Shown here piece after piece: positions 14,785 through 21,328 of a DNA stretch of 64,000 nt. Under the pieces are notes generated by a model. That model was given only the letters and a program-made list of their open reading frames with translations, made no database searches and was not told where the DNA came from. The position numbers and the translations under genes were made by a program. The stretch's first letter is position 1, and the number at the start of each line of letters is the position of its first letter. Source of the stretch: Streptomyces albicerus (GTDB lineage Bacteria; Actinomycetota; Actinomycetes; Streptomycetales; Streptomycetaceae); contig NZ_VWMY01000041.1 in the NCBI RefSeq assembly GCF_008905045.1, forward strand, positions 1-64,000, in the 5' to 3' direction.

Positions 14785-15699
14785 ATGACACCTGCATGCA
14801 AGACCGTGCTCCCGCACGTCATGCATCACCCGAACGGGGACCCGTTGCGCACCGCGCTGCATCTGGCCGCAGCCGGAGTTCCGGTGCTGCCCCTGCGGGG
14901 GAAGGTGCCCTTCGGGAACTGCCGCGCCTGCGCGAACGGCGCGTGCGGCGGCCGCCCGCACATGAAGAGCGCGGGCAGCTGCCAGTGCCCGGCGGTCTGT
15001 CACGGATGGGCCGCCGCCACCACCGACCCTCGCATCATCACTTCCCGTGCGTGGTCTCCTGCTTGGCGGCAGGCCGTCTCCGTCGCCTACCACCCGGGCG
15101 GGGCCGGCCTGACCGTCGTCGACCTGGACACCCCGGCGGCCGTCGAATGGGCGCGCGAGAATCTCCCCGCCACCTGCACGGTGCCGACCACACGCGGGCA
15201 GCACTGGCTCTACCGAGGGGGTATGCGCTCGGCCAACGCGGTCCGGTCCGGCGTGGACATCAAATCGCGCATGGCCTACGCCCGCTGGCTCGGGCCCGGC
15301 TACGGGAACATGGCGGACCTGCCGCCTACCGTCCGCGCACTCGCCGTGAGGGAAGAGGCCACCCCCTGCGCGGGGAAGGTGGCCTCTTCGTCCGGCACGC
15401 GCGCCGGATGGGACCGGACCGTTGCGACCGGGTGCAGGCACACCGAGCGGTACGTACGCACCGGCCTGGAACGCGGTCTGGCCATGGTCCGCAGCCACAC
15501 CGAGTCCGGCGCGGGATCGCAGGCGTTCCAAGTGGCCCGTTTCCAGGCCAACCTGCACGTGCAATGCCCCGGACCGTGTGCACTGGACACCATCGGTGCG
15601 CTGATCGTCGCTGCTGCCGTGTCTGTCGGCGTCCCCCAGGCGTACGCCCGCCGCGCCGTCGCCAATGGCCTCAACACCGCCACGGGCAGGGCGGCATGA
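14785..15699 (+). CDS. Bifunctional DNA primase/polymerase (prim-pol)
   Basis: 304 aa. The N-terminal half is an archaeo-eukaryotic-type prim-pol domain: ALHLAAAGVPVLPLRGK, a Cys/His cluster (CRACANGAC, CQCPAVCHGW) typical of actinobacterial members, the metal-binding LTVVDLD (about 109-115) and TTRGQHWLYRG (about 134-144). The second half is helical. It would prime and extend DNA at the element origin. It overlaps the RepA-like gene (ATGA at 15696-15699), and the pair replaces the RepSA-type initiator of pSAM2-like elements. Translation starts at ATG 14785 after ACAGGAG. Confidence 0.85.
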   Translation: MTPACKTVLPHVMHHPNGDPLRTALHLAAAGVPVLPLRGKVPFGNCRACANGACGGRPHMKSAGSCQCPAVCHGWAAATTDPRIITSRAWSPAWRQAVSVAYHPGGAGLTVVDLDTPAAVEWARENLPATCTVPTTRGQHWLYRGGMRSANAVRSGVDIKSRMAYARWLGPGYGNMADLPPTVRALAVREEATPCAGKVASSSGTRAGWDRTVATGCRHTERYVRTGLERGLAMVRSHTESGAGSQAFQVARFQANLHVQCPGPCALDTIGALIVAAAVSVGVPQAYARRAVANGLNTATGRAA

Positions 15700-16850
15700 G
15701 CACCAATCCCATCCCCCCGTTGCACCTGTACTCCGTGCCCAGCGATCCCGAACAAGCCCCGCGGGAGCTGCCGAAGCGGGAGCGCCCGCGCACCGCATGG
15801 ACCGCGGATCAGCTCATGGCCGCGGACTTCCCGGAGCCGAAGTGGGCGGTGCCCGGCATCCTTGCCGAAGGCGTCAACCTGCTCGCTGGACCACCCAAGG
15901 TGGGCAAGTCCTGGCTGTCCCTCGGACTGGCCCTCGCGGTCGCCTCCGGGGGCCATGCCTTCGACTCCCTGCCGGTCGACGGGGGGCCGGTGCTTTACCT
16001 CGCCTTGGAGGACACCCCGCGCCGTCTCCAGACCCGTATGGGCAAGATGTTGGGCGGGCAGCCGGCCCCCACCGGCCTGACCCTGGTCACCGAATGCCCG
16101 CCCTTCCCTCAGGGCGGCAGCGACGCCATCGCGGGGTGGTTGGACCGCAACCCGGACGCTCGCATGGTCGTCGTCGACGTGTTCGCCAAGATGCGTGGCC
16201 CCGCCCCGCAGGGCGTGTCCGCGTATGACGCGGACTACGTCGCCGTCACCTACGCCAAGCGGATCGCCGACCACTACGGCATCGCCGTGGTCCTCGTCCA
16301 CCACGTCCGCAAGATGGCGTCCGAGGACTTCCTGACGGAGGTCTCCGGCACCAACGGCATCGCCGGAGCCGCGGACGCCACGCTCGTACTGAAACGGGCA
16401 CGCGGACAGGCAGACGGCATCCTGCACGTCACCGGACGCGACGTCGACGAAGCCGAGTACGCGCTTCAGTTCCAAGCCGCCTCCGGCGCCTGGCGCATGC
16501 TCGATGGACCGGTCACTGACCACACCATCGGCGACACCCGCGCTGCGATTCTGCGGCATGTCCGGGAGAACCCCGGCGTCCGGCCGAAGGACATCGTCGC
16601 CGCGCTGCCGCAGCTCGATGCCGAGAACGTCCGCCGCACCTGCTCTCGCATGGCCGCTGACGGACAGCTCACGAAGGACGGCACCGGCCGCTACTACCCG
16701 GACACCGAGACCCGGACGCAGGGCATCCCGGAGGTGTCCCACCTGTCCGGCTGTCCCAGCACACCCGATGACCTGCGCGAACGAGTGGGACAGCCGGAAT
16801 CGGGACTGTCCCACCTGTCCGGCTCGACAGACGAAGGGAGCGCGCGGTGA
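15696..16850 (+). CDS. RepA-like AAA ATPase / replicative helicase
   Basis: 384 aa. A RecA-fold domain begins near residue 50: Walker A LLAGPPKVGKSWL (about 62-74), VLYLALEDTPRRLQTRM, Walker B MVVVDVFAKM (about 168) and the HH motif VVLVHHVRK (about 205). This is the RepA/AAA_25 pattern of hexameric plasmid helicases. A winged-helix-like segment follows (GVRPKDIVAALPQLDAENV). The last 40 residues (VSHLSGCP and GLSHLSGS) are encoded by the 90-bp iteron-like DNA at 16734-16823, so the origin may lie inside this gene. It overlaps prim-pol upstream and the excisionase downstream. Confidence 0.85.
   Translation: MSTNPIPPLHLYSVPSDPEQAPRELPKRERPRTAWTADQLMAADFPEPKWAVPGILAEGVNLLAGPPKVGKSWLSLGLALAVASGGHAFDSLPVDGGPVLYLALEDTPRRLQTRMGKMLGGQPAPTGLTLVTECPPFPQGGSDAIAGWLDRNPDARMVVVDVFAKMRGPAPQGVSAYDADYVAVTYAKRIADHYGIAVVLVHHVRKMASEDFLTEVSGTNGIAGAADATLVLKRARGQADGILHVTGRDVDEAEYALQFQAASGAWRMLDGPVTDHTIGDTRAAILRHVRENPGVRPKDIVAALPQLDAENVRRTCSRMAADGQLTKDGTGRYYPDTETRTQGIPEVSHLSGCPSTPDDLRERVGQPESGLSHLSGSTDEGSAR
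16734..16823. repeat. 90-bp iteron-like segment inside the repA-like gene
   Basis: Inverted partner of 2761-2850. It includes GTGGGACAG (16785-16793), a 12-base spacer and CTGTCCCAC (16806-16814), plus two outer CACCTGTCCGG motifs. It sits in the last 117 bases of the ATPase gene. The related core GACAGCCGGACAG also occurs at 20824-20836 near the tRNA. Candidate origin or initiator-binding site. Confidence 0.55.
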
Positions 16851-17050
16851 CGACGGCTCTGCCTAGGTCACGAGACGACAAGCTCACGCTCGCCGAGATC
16901 TGCAAGGACCTGAAGATCTCGCGCTCAACCTTCTACGACTGGCGCGCGAAGGGGCGCGCCCCGCGTTGCATCAAGCTGCCGAACGGTGATCTCCGGATCC
17001 GTCGAAGCGACTACGAGCACTGGCTGAACGACCGGGAGGACTGCGCCTGA
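16847..17050 (+). CDS. xis: Excisionase (MerR-like HTH, Xis)
   Basis: 67 aa from GTG 16847 (GTGA overlap with the ATPase gene). A single helix-turn-helix of the excisionase type: LTLAEICKDLKISRSTFYDW, a wing with LPNGDLRIRRSDYEHWL. Xis proteins bend attachment-site DNA and steer the integrase toward excision. It overlaps the integrase start by one base (TGATG at 17048-17052), the standard xis-int arrangement of AICEs. Confidence 0.88.
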   Translation: MTTALPRSRDDKLTLAEICKDLKISRSTFYDWRAKGRAPRCIKLPNGDLRIRRSDYEHWLNDREDCA

Positions 17051-18432
17051 TGGACACGACGTACAACGTCAAGATCTGGGGCATCAGGGTCTATCGGGGC
17101 AAGCAGAAGACGTCGTATAGCGTGCGCTGGGCACTGGACGGCCGAGAGTGGCGCGCACCGTTCGACACCAAGGCGCTTGCGGACGCGTTCCGCTCCGAGC
17201 TGGTCAGCGCCACGCGCCGTGGTGAGGCATTCAGCCTCACCACGGGGCGCCCGGTCTCGCACCAGTCCGGAGCGAGCTCGATGAGTTGGTACGACTTCGC
17301 CGTACAGTTCGCGGACTTCCAGTGGCACCGCACCGCCGGGAACAGCCGAAAGAACACGGCCAAGGCTCTGATGGGGGCGACCGTTGCCCTGCTGCGCACA
17401 CCGCCAGCGGCCTTCAGGCCGGTCGACGTGCGCACCGCGCTGCGGGAGTTCGCGTTCAATACCAGGCGCCGGGAAGAGGCTTCCCCCGAAGTAGCCGCGA
17501 TCCTGAAGTGGGTGGAACGCAACACCTTGTCCATGGCTGCGTGGGAGGACCCGGCCAGGGTGGACGAAGTCCTGCGCGCCTTGGGGACCAAGCTGGACGG
17601 CACACGAGCCGCGGCCAGTTCCGTGAAGCGCAACCGGCGGATCCTGAACGTGGCAATGGAGTACGCGGTCAAGCATCGGATCTTGCGGGGCAACCCGCTG
17701 CCGAAGGGCAGAGGCTCAGTGCCCAAGACGTCGAACGCGATCGACAAGCGGTCGCTGCTCAACCCGGAGCAGGCGGGGCGCCTACTGGGCTGGGTACGTC
17801 GCCGCCCTCGCGGCGGCAAGCGGCTGCACGCGTTCTTCGCCACGATGTACTACGCCGGGCCGCGTCCAGAGGAAGTCGTGGCGATGGACGTGACAGACGT
17901 CCGGCTGCCCGAGGAAAGCGCCGAAGACCAGTGGTGTGAGCTGTTGTTTCACACAGCTCAGCCGGAAGTCGGGAAGCACTGGACCAACGACGGCGAGATT
18001 CATGAAGAGCGCGGACTGAAAGGGCGCGCGGCGGACGACACCCGAGTTGTCCCCGGCCACCCCTCGCTGACGCGTATTCTCCGCGAGCACATCAAGGCGA
18101 AGAACCTGAAGCCAGGAGAATTGCTGTTCCAAGGCGAGAAGGGGGAAATGCTCGCCGGCTCCGTCATTCGGCGGGCGTGGCGGAGTGCCCGCGAGAAAGT
18201 GCTCACGACGGAGGAGTTCGCCTCACCGCTCGGCAAACGGGTGTATGACCTCCGGCACAGTTGTCTGACCCGGTGGCTCAACGACGGCATCCCACCCGCG
18301 CAGGTGGCTGAGTGGGCGGGCAACAGCGTCCCTGTACTACTGGCCGTCTACGCCCGGTGCATCTCCGGACAGTTAGGAGACCTTAAGCGGCGGATGGAGG
18401 CTGGCGAAGACCTCCCGGAAGGCTTCGCCTGA
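17050..18432 (+). CDS. int: Site-specific tyrosine integrase
   Basis: 460 aa. An arm-binding N-terminus and a core-binding helical domain (about 75-200) precede the catalytic domain. Catalytic residues visible: Arg272 in YYAGPRPEEV, Arg402 in YDLRHSCLTRWL, and Tyr434 in VLLAVYARC. The first His of the HxxR box is Tyr (YDLR) and the later His is Asn (WAGNSV), a combination I have seen in Streptomyces integrases, so it is probably active. It should recombine attP with a tRNA 3' end; tRNA-Arg at 20945-21017 is the nearest target. Leu near the C-terminus is a TTA codon (18373-18375), making the integrase potentially bldA-dependent. A strong terminator follows. Confidence 0.92.
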   Translation: MDTTYNVKIWGIRVYRGKQKTSYSVRWALDGREWRAPFDTKALADAFRSELVSATRRGEAFSLTTGRPVSHQSGASSMSWYDFAVQFADFQWHRTAGNSRKNTAKALMGATVALLRTPPAAFRPVDVRTALREFAFNTRRREEASPEVAAILKWVERNTLSMAAWEDPARVDEVLRALGTKLDGTRAAASSVKRNRRILNVAMEYAVKHRILRGNPLPKGRGSVPKTSNAIDKRSLLNPEQAGRLLGWVRRRPRGGKRLHAFFATMYYAGPRPEEVVAMDVTDVRLPEESAEDQWCELLFHTAQPEVGKHWTNDGEIHEERGLKGRAADDTRVVPGHPSLTRILREHIKAKNLKPGELLFQGEKGEMLAGSVIRRAWRSAREKVLTTEEFASPLGKRVYDLRHSCLTRWLNDGIPPAQVAEWAGNSVPVLLAVYARCISGQLGDLKRRMEAGEDLPEGFA

Positions 18433-18442
18433 CACATGTGGT

Positions 18443-18479
18443 CCTTGGCTCGCTACCTGAAGTTGGTAGCGAGCCAAGG
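18443..18479 (+). terminator. Integrase terminator, perfect 15-bp stem
   Basis: CCTTGGCTCGCTACC (18443-18457), loop TGAAGTT, GGTAGCGAGCCAAGG (18465-18479). It lies between the integrase and the convergent mCpol gene and probably serves both directions. Confidence 0.85.
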
Positions 18480-18526
18480 GGGGAACCGGTAGGGGAATTG
18501 CTGGGAATTCTGAAGAGTATTAGCGA

Positions 18527-18895
18527 CTACTCCGTGGCTTCCTTGAAGTTGACAACGCGGCATTTTCCCGAAGACTTGGCCATCCGGAGGGCCAGAAAAC
18601 TTTGGCGCAGAGTGGACCCCACCCCGGCTGAGAAGGTGAGAATTCCGGGCTTCTGCTCTTTCTTTAGGGCTTCTGCTATGAGTTCTACGCTGCCATCTCG
18701 TATTTCAATCAAGATACTGTCGCCCCCTGCGTGAACGAGGGAGACTCCAGGCAAGTCGGCCATGCGGGTAGCTATTCCTTCGAGTGCCGCATTGATCATT
18801 CTGGATGACTCGACGAATTTTGCTATGTCATTGGCGAGAATGTGTGTCTCAACCTTGTTTCCTACGTCATCGCCGTCAATTATCGCAAAGGCCAT
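18527..18895 (-). CDS. Minimal CRISPR polymerase (mCpol), cyclic-nucleotide synthase of a Panoptes-like system
   Basis: 122 aa, the size of a stand-alone mCpol: a single Cas10/GGDEF-like palm domain. Metal-binding AIIDGDDVGN at residues 4-13; the GGDD-position loop HAGGDSILIEI, with Gly57-Gly58-Asp59-Ser60 (Ser in place of the last Asp); then FSAGVGSTLRQSFLALRMAKSSGK, the conserved C-terminal pattern of this family. mCpol enzymes make a cyclic dinucleotide constantly. In Panoptes-type defence that molecule keeps a membrane effector off, and phage sponges that remove it release the effector. The gene directly follows the two-TM protein gene on the same strand (29-base gap with AGGAG). Codon use is AT-richer than the element. 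The family call rests on motif memory; the Ser60 variant needs checking. Confidence 0.8.
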   Translation of the reverse strand: MAFAIIDGDDVGNKVETHILANDIAKFVESSRMINAALEGIATRMADLPGVSLVHAGGDSILIEIRDGSVELIAEALKKEQKPGILTFSAGVGSTLRQSFLALRMAKSSGKCRVVNFKEATE

Positions 18896-18924
18896 GCTGG
18901 TCTCTTGACTCCTGGTTGTGGCGG

Positions 18925-19980
18925 TCAGTTGTAGTCGATGACCTTTGTGGATGGTGGTAGTAGTGCCCCAAGGGAGAAAGTGAGGGAACTGGGCGCCTGG
19001 ATAAATAGGCGACCTTCGGGCGAGGATTGGTGATTTGCTGCTTGCGTTGAAAGGTAGAGTGACCAGTCCTGGGCAATCTTCTTCAGAAGTTCATTGTAGG
19101 CTGATCTGTCATTGGGGAAAGGGGAGACGGTGCTTTCGATCACCAGGGCGCTGCTGCATACGTCGTTGGGTCCCACGGTATACCTGCTCGGTGTGGTTCC
19201 CGACGCTGCTGAAGTTGCTTCAGTGATCATCGTCGGGTTGTTGGTCAAGTTAAGAATCAGTGCATGTCGATTTACTGTTGGCGCAATGGTTGTCGTCAGG
19301 TTGGTGGGTGTGCATTGAATCATCTGTGCGAGTTGCGGATACGTTGACTGTGTGGTTTGGGGGCCGGTCGGAGTTCCTTCGAGTACTAGTGGGGGCAGCG
19401 GTTGATGGGATCCTGTATTAGTAACTTGGTGTACAGAAATCTCCTTGAACTCAAGGATTCTGAGCTGGGCGCCGTGAGCGCCGTTGAAGGTCTGCTGTCC
19501 CAGTCTGTAGGCGTTGGCCAGGCTACATGTTAGGTAGAATGAGATATGGCTGGACTCTTTCGGGTCCTCTTCTTTGAGTCTGGCTTCAATTACGCGTTGG
19601 GTAAGTTCTGCCCTCTCGTCCATAGTCAGCCCGGAGTGCAGTTCATCGACATTCACGTAAAAAAAGCTGATATGGCGATTCTTGGCATCGGCGGCATGTC
19701 GTAGGAGCCTCGAATCCGACCAAGTCGATGCTGGCGTCGGCTTGAGGAAGACGGCAACTCCGACACCAGTACGACCGTGAAGGCTAATCCAACTTATGGC
19801 GAGGATGACGAATCCAACTGCAAGAAGTACGGCGAGGGTCTTATTCTCCCCAGGAATGAGCTTGAGTAGCTCCGGCATCGTCCCGGCAACCAGGGACGAT
19901 CCCAACGCTGCTATGAGTGCGGCCGAGACGGCCCTGTCTTCACTCACCTTGCGAACGCTGCGACTGAGTCGATTCGCCAT
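18925..19980 (-). CDS. Two-TM membrane effector candidate with large C-terminal ligand-sensing domain, partner of mCpol
   Basis: 351 aa from ATG 19980 (GGGGACC upstream); an in-frame GTG at 20040 would add 20 residues. Two transmembrane helices at about 18-40 (AALIAALGSSLVAG) and 48-67 (LAVLLAVGFVILAISWISL) are joined by a short loop. About 280 cytoplasmic residues follow: HISFFYVNVDELHSGLTMDE, then SSHISFYLTCSLANAYRLGQ, then Thr/Pro-rich stretches. The SxxxAxRLG pattern after a beta strand recalls SAVED-type cyclic-nucleotide sensors, but this is a weak visual match. Placed upstream of mCpol in one transcription unit, it fits the effector slot of Panoptes / mCpol-2TM systems: held closed by the cyclic dinucleotide, damaging the membrane when it disappears. 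Confidence 0.7.
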   Translation of the reverse strand: MANRLSRSVRKVSEDRAVSAALIAALGSSLVAGTMPELLKLIPGENKTLAVLLAVGFVILAISWISLHGRTGVGVAVFLKPTPASTWSDSRLLRHAADAKNRHISFFYVNVDELHSGLTMDERAELTQRVIEARLKEEDPKESSHISFYLTCSLANAYRLGQQTFNGAHGAQLRILEFKEISVHQVTNTGSHQPLPPLVLEGTPTGPQTTQSTYPQLAQMIQCTPTNLTTTIAPTVNRHALILNLTNNPTMITEATSAASGTTPSRYTVGPNDVCSSALVIESTVSPFPNDRSAYNELLKKIAQDWSLYLSTQAANHQSSPEGRLFIQAPSSLTFSLGALLPPSTKVIDYN

Positions 19981-20111
19981 GCGTGACGGTCCCCATCTGC
20001 TCAACGGTGCATCGTCTGTGAGTCGCCCCAACAGCCTCACGGGCGAGAGATTCAGTATGCAGCGCGCCTGTCTCTGGCCTCACCGGCGGATGGGGGAACG
20101 CCAGAGCTGCG

Positions 20112-20657
20112 CTACAACTCGTCGGAGTGCAGCACCCATTGCGCCTTCGTGACGAACGCCGCTTCGGCTGTCTTGAACACCTGCTCAGCAGCGAGGTGGC
20201 AGGCGTCCATGGTGGAAGGGCGTTGCTCATACTCCGTACGGGAGTCGACGACGGCTTGGAGCGCTTCACGCACATCCTTGGCCAGAGCCTGCGTGTCGTC
20301 TGCAGGGCCGACGATTGCAATACGTCGGACTGCCGCGTCGGCATCAAGGAGGGCTGCTTCTACCGGGTCCCAGACCAAGGCCTGTGCGTGTTCGTCCGGG
20401 TCATGTTCCCCGCCCATTCCGAAGTCAGGCCCGTGCTGCATGTCGATCACTGCCCTCAGGCGTGCCCGGACGCTGTCTGTCGCGGACAGGAGTTGTGCAT
20501 ACGCCTGTTGGCGCTGGTCCAGAAGCCAGTTGCGCTGCTGTTCACGGCCCTGGGTGAGAGTTTGCCGGGCCATGGCTCTGCCGGTAGCCCAAGCCGCCAC
20601 TGCGGCCCCGAGTGCAGCGGCAAGGCCGGCGATGACCGCCCCCCACGCTTCGTTCAT
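20112..20657 (-). CDS. Membrane-anchored hypothetical protein, 181 aa
   Basis: One N-terminal transmembrane helix (WGAVIAGLAAALGAAVAAWAT) is followed by an all-alpha cytoplasmic part with a long charged helix (RQTLTQGREQQRNWLLDQRQ) and later amphipathic helices. Similar proteins of unknown function are widespread in Streptomyces. It is GC-rich, unlike the mCpol pair 71 bases downstream on the same strand, so it is probably not part of that system. No function is assigned. Confidence 0.75.
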   Translation of the reverse strand: MNEAWGAVIAGLAAALGAAVAAWATGRAMARQTLTQGREQQRNWLLDQRQQAYAQLLSATDSVRARLRAVIDMQHGPDFGMGGEHDPDEHAQALVWDPVEAALLDADAAVRRIAIVGPADDTQALAKDVREALQAVVDSRTEYEQRPSTMDACHLAAEQVFKTAEAAFVTKAQWVLHSDEL

Positions 20658-20910
20658 GGCCCCAGAGTGCCGGACCGCGTGATAGCCCGTTAGTCCTTGA
20701 GTGCCTGTCGTGTGATGAGCCTCAAGCTGTGAGCTTCAGTGCCAACGGGCGCGGATCTGGACGACTCTCAGCCGCTCGGGAACTTCGCCACGTATTTGCC
20801 ACGGCCACCCGCAGAACTCCAGTGACAGCCGGACAGCGCCGGACCCTCCCCGCGATCATCAGAGGAGGGTCGGGAACCTTCCATGCCTGGCTATACGTGC
20901 TCTGAACAGC
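20658..20910. other. Gap between the island and the tRNA terminator
   Basis: No gene is seen. Notable are a direct repeat of GCCACG around 20790-20805 (arm-type integrase sites are a possibility), the iteron core GACAGCCGGACAG at 20824-20836, and a hairpin GACCCTCC...GGAGGGTC at about 20842-20873. Confidence 0.4.
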
Positions 20911-20936
20911 AAAAACGCCCTCCCGATGGGAGGGCG
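20911..20936 (-). terminator. Rho-independent terminator of tRNA-Arg
   Basis: On the minus strand CGCCCTCCC, loop ATC, GGGAGGGCG, then TTTTT. It directly follows the tRNA 3' end, as expected for its own terminator. Confidence 0.85.
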
Positions 20937-20944
20937 GGGATAGG

Positions 20945-21017
20945 CGCCCCCGGCAGGACTCGAACCTGCGGCCAAGCGCTTAGAAGGCGCCTGCTCTATC
21001 CACTGAGCTACGGGGGC
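20945..21017 (-). tRNA. tRNA-Arg (anticodon UCU)
   Basis: Read on the minus strand: 7-bp acceptor GCCCCCG/CGGGGGC, D-arm GTAGCTCAGTGGATAGAGC, anticodon loop CTTCTAA with anticodon TCT, variable loop, T-arm with GGTTCGAGTCC, and G as discriminator base. CCA is not encoded. It reads AGA codons, which are rare in Streptomyces. The 3' end faces the integrated element, so it is the likely integration site; no second copy of the 3' end is visible in this window, so the far junction lies outside it or has diverged. Confidence 0.95.
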
Positions 21018-21328
21018 CGGGTGTGGTGGCCTGTGGTGCTGGTGCCCGGGTGTGGGCGGGTCCGTGACCTTGCCGGGGACAAGGATAGAGCGCCCGGGTC
21101 CCTGTCCTTGGTGCTTCGCCTCCGTGGCTCGATGTGGAGGTTCAGTGAAGCGGTCCTGATAATCGCAGGCAGGTGCGAATCGTGCATCGCTTTTGGCGTC
21201 TCACGCCCCGGGTGTTGTGCACTCGTTATGCCTGCGCCCCAGTCGTCCCTTCCGCCCCGTGTGTCCGATCGGCGCGCAGACATGCCCATATGCTTCAGAA
21301 AGCCTCCAAAATTGGGCATTCTTCGCAT
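21018..21328 (+). promoter_or_regulatory. Upstream region of the dynamin operon
   Basis: No gene is supported in these 311 bases. It contains the promoter regions of the tRNA (minus) and of dynB (plus), but no consensus boxes stand out. Confidence 0.4.

Noticed and set aside
14682..15695. Long in-frame extension upstream of the RepA-like ATPase
   Set aside because: Runs antisense-like through the prim-pol gene in another frame; the ATPase has an ATGA-coupled ATG at 15696 and the extension is Arg-rich.
20658..20944. attR/attL core next to the tRNA
   Set aside because: The tRNA has its own terminator immediately downstream and no matching second copy of its 3' end is in the window, so an att boundary cannot be placed.
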